Part shown: positions 58,763 through 64,000 of the stretch, one piece after another
How the letters are laid out: the number at the start of each line of letters is the position of its first letter
How positions within the stretch are numbered: position 1 is the first letter of the stretch
Program-made: the position numbers and the translations under genes
From: DASZFV01 sp036494575
Lineage (GTDB): Bacteria > Myxococcota_A > Polyangia > Fen-1088
Direction: 5' to 3'
Assembly: GCA_036494575.1 (NCBI GenBank)
Contig: DASXOE010000092.1
Span: forward strand, 1 to 64,000
DNA length: 64,000 bases
The notes under the pieces: model-generated
The model's database searches: none
Seen by the model: the letters and a program-made list of their open reading frames with translations, nothing else
What the model was told of the DNA's origin: nothing

Positions 58763-59970
58763 GCGGGGCCCGCCTGCGGGGCGCGGCGGCGCAGCCACTT
58801 CTCCGCGACGTCGAGCCCGAGATCGACCAGACGCGGCGCCGGCATCCGGGCGCCCGAGAACATCCAGGCGAAGCCCTTGGAGACGGCGCGCCCGCGCAGG
58901 CGCGCCACCGAACGCGCGGCGCGGCCCGCAGGCGGACGGCCCCGTCGCGGTCGATGAACGAAGGAGGTCGCCGCCTCCCTCAGGCGGAAGATGCGCCTGT
59001 AGTCCTCGATTACGGCGTGGGCGCCGAGGCGGGCCGGGTAGCTGGCCGGGTCACCGGCGAGGATGGCCTCGGCCAGCACGCGGCCCGACACCACGGCTGG
59101 CAAGATGCCCTCGGCCGTCAGCGGCTGGGCCAGGCCCAGGCTGTCACCGCAGAGATAGGCGCCGCCCTTGCCGTCGTCGTCCACCCGCGCGGCGCCCTCG
59201 AGGTGAGCCGGGTCGTAGAGGAAATAGGAATGGCCCTTCATCGCCTTGGGCTCGAGCTCGGGAGCGGTCTCGGCGGGTACGTGCCCGGTGGCCTGGAAAT
59301 GCGCGCGCGCCATCTGCCAAGCGGCGCGCACCTCGGTGGGATCGACGGTGCCGGTTCCCACGTTGAGCCAGTCGGTCTTGGGCACATTCCAGGAGTAACC
59401 GCGGAGGTCGTCGTGCAGGAGCAGCTCGGGCTCGCCGTCGCCGCCGACGCGGGTGCGGGCGATGGCGGCGGCGTCGGCGCGAAACTCGTGCTCCTGCGCG
59501 CCCACGGCGGCGCTCGGCCGCCGCGGGGCGTAGAGGCGGGCCACCGGGCAGTGCGTCCCGGCCGCGCCGACGAGGTGACGCGCGCGCAAGCCGGCGACGG
59601 ACCACAGGCCGTCGGCGTCACGCTCGAGCTCGCGGATCGCCGTTCCGACACGGAGCTCGGCGCCGCTCCGTCGCAGGAGGAAGTCGTCGAGCTCGAAGCG
59701 CCGGATGAACCAACCGCGGCAGCGCAGCGCCCGCTCCTCGCCCCCGTAGCGGACATGGCAGGTGTTCCACTCCCAAAGACCGCCCGAGTATTCGCGCGGC
59801 GACAGCGCGAGCGCGTCCCAGATCGGCGTCGACAGCCAGCCGCCGCACAGCTTTACGCGGGGGAACTCCGCCCGATCGACGATGGCCACGCGGGCCCCGC
59901 CGCGCGCGAGGAAGCGCGCGCACGTGCTGCCCGCGGGCCCCCCTCCGACGACGATGACGTCGCAGACCAT
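58759..59970 (-). CDS. FAD-dependent oxidoreductase of geranylgeranyl reductase type
   Basis: A 403-residue flavoprotein. The N-terminal Rossmann motif VIVVGGGPAGSTCARFLARGGARVAIVD binds FAD; the late motif GGAYLCGDSLGLAQPLTAEGILPAVVSGRVLAEAI closes it. The family (geranylgeranyl/digeranylgeranyl reductases and relatives) reduces double bonds of lipids. Translational coupling to the Cfa-like gene indicates that both act on membrane lipid acyl or isoprenoid chains. Substrate not known. Confidence 0.85.
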   Translation of the reverse strand: MVCDVIVVGGGPAGSTCARFLARGGARVAIVDRAEFPRVKLCGGWLSTPIWDALALSPREYSGGLWEWNTCHVRYGGEERALRCRGWFIRRFELDDFLLRRSGAELRVGTAIRELERDADGLWSVAGLRARHLVGAAGTHCPVARLYAPRRPSAAVGAQEHEFRADAAAIARTRVGGDGEPELLLHDDLRGYSWNVPKTDWLNVGTGTVDPTEVRAAWQMARAHFQATGHVPAETAPELEPKAMKGHSYFLYDPAHLEGAARVDDDGKGGAYLCGDSLGLAQPLTAEGILPAVVSGRVLAEAILAGDPASYPARLGAHAVIEDYRRIFRLREAATSFVHRPRRGRPPAGRAARSVARLRGRAVSKGFAWMFSGARMPAPRLVDLGLDVAEKWLRRRAPQAGPA

Positions 59971-60008
59971 CTGCGGGGGAAGGTAGCCCGCCTCGGGGCC
60001 GCGCGGAC

Positions 60009-60037
60009 AAAAAAAGGGGGCTTCGGAAGGCCGCCCC
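60009..60037 (-). terminator. Intrinsic terminator (minus strand)
   Basis: Read on the minus strand, GGGGC (60037-60033) pairs with GCCCC (60021-60017), followed by a C and a run of seven T (60015-60009). This is a normal Rho-independent terminator for the 60088-60270 gene. Confidence 0.75.
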
Positions 60038-60057
60038 GAGGGGCCTCGAGGTGCAAG

Positions 60058-60082
60058 CCCCGCCGGCTCTCGGCCGGCGGGG
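60058..60082. terminator. Strong GC hairpin just after the small membrane gene
   Basis: CCCCGCCGG (60058-60066) and CCGGCGGGG (60074-60082) form a perfect 9-bp stem with a 7-base loop, just past the stop of the 60088 gene and ahead of the T-run terminator at 60009. The two hairpins probably act together. Confidence 0.65.
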
Positions 60083-60087
60083 ATGCC

Positions 60088-60270
60088 TCAGTGCTGCCCG
60101 TGGCCGTGGTGCCAGTTGACGACTACGGCCTTGGCCGCCAACGCTGCCAGGCCCACGAGCATGAGCAAAGTCGCCGTCGGTCCTGCACCGTGAGCGAACC
60201 GAAAGCCTGCCAGGTCGAGGCAGACCATCAGTATCGACGCACTAAAGAAAACCAGCGCGGCATACAGCAT
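60088..60270 (-). CDS. Small two-helix membrane protein
   Basis: A 60-residue protein starting at ATG 60270, which has a very good ribosome binding site (GAGGAGGGG). Two hydrophobic helices (LYAALVFFSASILMVCLDLAGF and TATLLMLVGLAALAAKAVVV) and a histidine-rich tail (WHHGHGQH) are all it contains. The tail could bind metal. A strong terminator follows. The longer frame to 60360 is rejected since it lacks the ribosome binding site. No family was recognised. Confidence 0.7.
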   Translation of the reverse strand: MLYAALVFFSASILMVCLDLAGFRFAHGAGPTATLLMLVGLAALAAKAVVVNWHHGHGQH

Positions 60271-60385
60271 GAATCCCCTCCTCTCGTAAGGAGAGTTACG
60301 CATACGCAGTGCCAAGCCAAAGTGGCGCGAACGATGGGGGGTTGGGCCCGACGACGTCACGGCGGGGTAACGTCATGACACCGTC

Positions 60386-62314
60386 TCAGATTCGACCGAT
60401 CGGCTCGGGCGGCGGCGCTGGAGGATCCTGGGTCGGGAGGCGCGGGCCGAGCAGCGCGGTGAGCTCCTCGCGATCCAACGATTCGTGCTCGAGGAGGCTC
60501 GCACAGAGTCTGTCGAGCTCGGCGCGATGCGCATCGATCGTCTTCGTCGCCTCGTCGAGCGCCCGACTGAGGACCTTGCGCGCCTCCTCCTCGATGGCGG
60601 CCGCCGTCGCGGCGCTGACTCCTCCGTCGACGGCCATGCGCCGCCCCAGAAACGGATGCTCGGCGTCTTGCTCGTAGTACACCGGGCCGAGACGGGCGCT
60701 CATGCCGAAGTTGGCCACCATGCGAGAGGCCAGCCGCGTGGCTTCCTTCAGATCGTTCTCGGCGCCCGTCGAGAGGCTCTCGAGCACGACCCGCTCGGCC
60801 GAATAGCCTCCCATGAGCACGCGGATGCGCGCGACGAGCTCCGGCTCCGACATGACGTGGCGATCGCTGCCGGGATTCTGGTGCGTGGCGCCGAGAGTCA
60901 TGCCGCGCGGGATGACGCTGACCCTCTGCGGCGGCTCCACGTCGGACGAGAAGTGCGCGACGACGGCGTGACCGGATTCGTGGATGGCGACCCGTCGCTT
61001 CTCTTTCGGCTCGAGCCTCGCCTCGCTGGGATCGCCGAGCACGATCTTGTCGAAGGCGTCGGAGAAATCAGCCGCCGTGATCTGCTCCCGGTCGGCGCGC
61101 GTCGCCGCGAGCGCGGCCTCGTTCACGAGGTTCGCGAGGTCCGCGCCCGAGAAGCCGGCGGTTCTCTCGGCGAGGGCGTTCGAGTCGATGTCGGGCGCGA
61201 GCGGCTTGCCCCGCGTGTGCACGCCGAGGATGGCCTTGCGAGCGGCCAGCTCGGGTCGGTCGACGAGGATGCGGCGATCGAAGCGTCCGGGGCGCAGGAG
61301 GGCAGGGTCGAGGACGTCCGGACGGTTCGTGGCGGCCATGACGACGACCAGCTCGGAGCGATCGAAGCCGTCCATCTCGGAGAGGAGCTGATTGAGCGTC
61401 TGCTCGCGTTCGTCGTTCCCGCCGCCGAGACCCGCGCCCCGGGAGCGGCCAACGGCGTCGATCTCGTCGATGAAGACGATGGCGGGCGCGCTCTTCTTGG
61501 CTTCGGCGAACAGCTCCCGGACGCGGGAGGCGCCGAGTCCCACGAAGAGCTCGATGAACTCGGAGGCGCTTATGGAGATGAACGGGACGCCCGACTCTCC
61601 TGCCACGGCGCGCGCCAGCAGGGTCTTCCCGGTCCCGGGCGGACCGACGAGCAGCACCCCGCGCGGCGCTTTGCCTCCGAGGCGCCGAAATCGTGCCGGC
61701 TCCTTGAGGAACTTCACGATCTCGAGGAGGTCGTTCTTGGCCGCCTTGAGGCCGGCGATGTCGTCGAACGTCACGTTCACGGACGTCGCCTTGTCGAACT
61801 TGCGCCCCGGGCTCTTGAGGAATCCGCCCAGCGGCCCACCCGTGCTCAGCATCCCGCGCGCGCGACGGGACATCCACGCCCAGGCCGCGAGGATGAGCAC
61901 CCAAGGCAGCAGCGTCAGCACGACCTGGACGGCGAAGGGCTGCCGCTGGCTGTTGACCGTGACGCGCACGCCTTTGTCGCGCAGGAGGGGCAACCAAGCG
62001 GCGTCGTTCGCGGGCAGGTTCGTACGGAACGTCTGGACGGTCTTGCCGTCGAGAGTCTCGGGTTTCGCGAGGGTCGTGGAGGCGGTGTCCCCCGCGAGCA
62101 CGATCGACTTGACCTTGCCCTGCCGTACCCAGTCGAAGAGCTGCGAGTAGGCGACGGCCGCTTCTTCTTGGCCCTCCATCGTGCTCTTCCAGAACCACAT
62201 CGCTCCGATCATCAGCGCCAGGAGGAGCAGCGTCCGGCGCGAGGTGCTCGGCTCGGATCCGCCGGGCGCCGGAGGGGGCGTGGCCGGGGTGGGCCTGGGT
62301 GACGGTGACGGCAT
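60386..62314 (-). CDS. ftsH: ATP-dependent zinc metalloprotease FtsH
   Basis: A 642-residue membrane protease that degrades membrane and soluble proteins. Two membrane helices lie at about 27-43 and 127-149, with a periplasmic domain between. The AAA+ part has Walker A GPPGTGKT (224-231), Walker B FIDEID (281-286) and the second region of homology at about 329-347. The zinc site HESGH is at 445-449 and the third ligand is in GAENDLKEAT (D521). The start ATG 62314 follows AGGA. It lies after the C-terminal processing protease gene, so two quality-control proteases are neighbours. Myxobacteria often carry several FtsH paralogues. Confidence 0.95.
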   Translation of the reverse strand: MPSPSPRPTPATPPPAPGGSEPSTSRRTLLLLALMIGAMWFWKSTMEGQEEAAVAYSQLFDWVRQGKVKSIVLAGDTASTTLAKPETLDGKTVQTFRTNLPANDAAWLPLLRDKGVRVTVNSQRQPFAVQVVLTLLPWVLILAAWAWMSRRARGMLSTGGPLGGFLKSPGRKFDKATSVNVTFDDIAGLKAAKNDLLEIVKFLKEPARFRRLGGKAPRGVLLVGPPGTGKTLLARAVAGESGVPFISISASEFIELFVGLGASRVRELFAEAKKSAPAIVFIDEIDAVGRSRGAGLGGGNDEREQTLNQLLSEMDGFDRSELVVVMAATNRPDVLDPALLRPGRFDRRILVDRPELAARKAILGVHTRGKPLAPDIDSNALAERTAGFSGADLANLVNEAALAATRADREQITAADFSDAFDKIVLGDPSEARLEPKEKRRVAIHESGHAVVAHFSSDVEPPQRVSVIPRGMTLGATHQNPGSDRHVMSEPELVARIRVLMGGYSAERVVLESLSTGAENDLKEATRLASRMVANFGMSARLGPVYYEQDAEHPFLGRRMAVDGGVSAATAAAIEEEARKVLSRALDEATKTIDAHRAELDRLCASLLEHESLDREELTALLGPRLPTQDPPAPPPEPIGRI

Positions 62315-62398
62315 GTTGGGTCCTCGCGAGGTCCCGGCCGAGCGCCCGTGCGCATGGCGGAAGACCCCCCTGAACCCTAAACACTCGCCGCGGCGTGG

Positions 62399-64000
62399 CT
62401 ACCTCGGGCTCGACGACGCGTGCCCGAGAGGCTTGGGCTCGAGCAGGCGCGCGTAATCCCGCAGGATCATGAGCGACTCGCTCAGCACGAGATTCTCGGC
62501 CGCGCCGAGCTCGCCCGACTCGTGGTCGTGCGGTGGCGCCACACCCCCGTCGGGCGCGACGGGCTTCGCCACGGCGACCTCGGGCGGCGGAAGACCCGGC
62601 TTGGCGGCATTCTTCACCGTGATGGCGTAGCGCGTGCCCGTGGCGGCGGTGACGCGAGCGACCCGCTCGATCTCCTTCTCGCGGGCCTCCGTGGCGGCGA
62701 TCTCGCGGCGACGCTGCGCCTCGTTCAGGGACACCTGGCCCGCTGCGATCCTCGCCTTCAGTGTCGCGATCTCTGCGCGCAGGTCGGAAAAGCCCCGGTC
62801 GGCCTCGACGCGACGGCTGGATTGCGTCCGCAGGGTGGCGAGCCAAGGCTCGACGCGATTGACGCGCTCATAGCGGGCGGCTGCGACGGTGTCCCAGGGC
62901 AAGGGATCCTTGAGCTCGCCCTCGCCCACCTTGGCGACGTCGCTGCGCGATGGAAGGACGATGTCCGAGGCCACGCCGCGTAGCTCGGTCGAGGCGCCGC
63001 TCGGCCGGTAGAACTTGCTGATCGTGATCTTGAGCGCGCCCGGATCGTAGGTGTGCGAGGCCTTGACCCGATCCATGACGGTCGCGAGGGGCAAGATCGA
63101 CTGCACGGTGCCTTTCCCGAAGGTCGTCGAGTCGCCCACGATGACGGCGCGCCCGTAGTCTTGCAGCGCGCCGGCGGCGATCTCGGAGGCGGAGGCGCTG
63201 AAGCGGCTCGTGAGCACGACGAGCGGCCCATCGTAGATGACGCCGGGATCGGGATCGGTGTCCACCTGGACGACGTTGTTCGAGTCGCGCGTTTGAACGA
63301 CGGGCCCGCTCTTGATGAAGAGCCCCGTGAGCTTGATGGCCTCTTCGAGAGACCCACCGCCGTTGCGGCGCAGGTCGAGGACCACGCCGCGCACCCGCTC
63401 GGACTTGAGCTTGGCGAGCAGCTTCGCGACGTCGGCCGTCGCTCCGCTCGCGCCGCCATCGCCTGAATAGAAGGACGCCAGGTCGATCACGCCGAGCCGG
63501 ACCGTCGAGCCATCGGGCTCCGGCTTCTCGATGATCTGCGCCTTCGCTTGCTGGTCCTCGAGCTTGATCTCCGCGCGCACGAGCCTGACCGTCCGCGGCG
63601 GCCCCGCCGATCCGACGGGCGGCAGGACGGTGAGCGTCACCACCGACCCCTTGGGGCCGCGGATGAGGCCCACGATGCGCGTGAGCGGCATGTCGGTGAC
63701 GTCGACCGGCTCGCCCGCGTCCTGCGCGACGGCGGTGATACGGTCACCCGGCTTGAGGAGGCCGCTCTTCTCGGCGGGGCTGCCGGGCACGAGCTCGTGC
63801 ACGGTGCAGGCGCCTTCGTCGCTGCTCAGCGACGCGCCGATCCCGAACAGAGACAGGTTCATCGCGATCGACAGCGATTCCATCTCCTCGTGGCCGAGAT
63901 AGTCCGAGTGGGGATCATAAACGTGTGTCAAGGAGTCGAGGTAGATCTCGAGGACCTCGTCCTGCCCGAGGGCGGTCATCATCCGGAGCTGCTGGGCGTG
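62399..64000 (-). CDS. prc: Carboxy-terminal processing protease (S41), partial
   Basis: The frame stays open to the window end, so the N-terminus is cut. What is visible: THVYDPHSDYLGHEEMES, a PDZ domain (CTVHELVPGSPAEKSGLLKPGDRITAV), the catalytic Ser in SRFSASASEIAAG, the Lys in TTFGKGTVQ, and a long C-terminal helical region. This matches the tail-specific protease Prc, a periplasmic serine-lysine protease that trims proteins. It ends 84 bases before ftsH and may share its transcript. Confidence 0.9.
   Translation of the reverse strand, partial: HAQQLRMMTALGQDEVLEIYLDSLTHVYDPHSDYLGHEEMESLSIAMNLSLFGIGASLSSDEGACTVHELVPGSPAEKSGLLKPGDRITAVAQDAGEPVDVTDMPLTRIVGLIRGPKGSVVTLTVLPPVGSAGPPRTVRLVRAEIKLEDQQAKAQIIEKPEPDGSTVRLGVIDLASFYSGDGGASGATADVAKLLAKLKSERVRGVVLDLRRNGGGSLEEAIKLTGLFIKSGPVVQTRDSNNVVQVDTDPDPGVIYDGPLVVLTSRFSASASEIAAGALQDYGRAVIVGDSTTFGKGTVQSILPLATVMDRVKASHTYDPGALKITISKFYRPSGASTELRGVASDIVLPSRSDVAKVGEGELKDPLPWDTVAAARYERVNRVEPWLATLRTQSSRRVEADRGFSDLRAEIATLKARIAAGQVSLNEAQRRREIAATEAREKEIERVARVTAATGTRYAITVKNAAKPGLPPPEVAVAKPVAPDGGVAPPHDHESGELGAAENLVLSESLMILRDYARLLEPKPLGHASSSPR

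Noticed and set aside
1..64000. tRNA, rRNA or riboswitch
   Set aside because: No cloverleaf-like T-loop sequence with partners or ribosomal signature was recognised by eye; a tRNAscan or Infernal search would be needed to exclude small RNAs.

Overview
The window is strongly GC-rich, uses almost only G/C in third codon positions, and encodes an unusually high number of secreted lipoproteins. Their signal peptides end in a lipobox cysteine followed by long Gly/Ala/Ser or Asp/Ala linkers. Cytochrome c-like lipoproteins, beta-propellers, MopE-type calcium motifs, Stig1-like cysteine repeats and a parallel beta-helix surface protein accompany them. This combination is typical of myxobacteria (Myxococcota, probably the Sorangium/Polyangium side). 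Species cannot be told from the window. No rRNA, tRNA, CRISPR array, transposase or integrase was seen.

Layout. (1) 1-4551: an operon on the minus strand (a GNAT-like protein of unknown function, a GH3-type acyl-acid amido synthetase, and the start of a third gene), divergent from a long-chain acyl-CoA ligase; six 12-13 bp repeats lie between them. (2) 4805-6573: a less GC-rich two-gene unit, an OLD/RecF-like AAA ATPase plus a DUF4276 Toprim-like protein, which looks like a defence module; frameshifted remnants follow at 6631-7020. (3) 7438-19559: envelope proteins and lipoproteins with heme, discoidin, NHL and beta-helix domains, ending in a decayed lipoprotein gene. (4) 19912-26517: a lipoprotein beta-glucosidase with a porin, a DUF6496 protein and an orphan hybrid histidine kinase. 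(5) 26520-35747: eight genes on the minus strand in one probable transcription unit: two lipoproteins, a secreted dikinase-like lipoprotein with the domain order of glucan water dikinase, a VTC-type polyphosphate polymerase, a DUF4956 membrane protein, an HlyD-type adaptor, a phytase-like propeller and a TolC-type lipoprotein. This is the most unusual part of the window. (6) 35880-42875: more lipoproteins (lamin-tail, metallophosphatase, propeller, DUF1554, Stig1 repeats), an MgtC-type membrane protein and a frameshifted beta-helix gene. (7) 43012-48717: a complete RND tripartite efflux pump. (8) 48737-56757: isochorismatase-like, pirin, OsmC, lipoproteins, a pentaheme cytochrome, and a truncated nucleotidyltransferase beside its intact small partner. 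(9) 57059-64000: a cNMP-binding protein, a cyclopropane-fatty-acid synthase overlapping an FAD oxidoreductase, a small membrane protein with a terminator, FtsH, and a C-terminal processing protease cut by the window end.

Most proteins act in the envelope. Phosphate chemistry recurs between 26 and 38 kb (polyP polymerase, dikinase-like lipoprotein, phytase-like propeller, secreted metallophosphatase), and single-heme lipoproteins recur at 8.5-12.5 and 53-55.7 kb. Several genes are decaying (6631-7020, 19334-19559, 40508-41140, 54149-54217, 55773-55964), so the region is being remodelled. Function calls rest on motifs read by eye; no database search was run.
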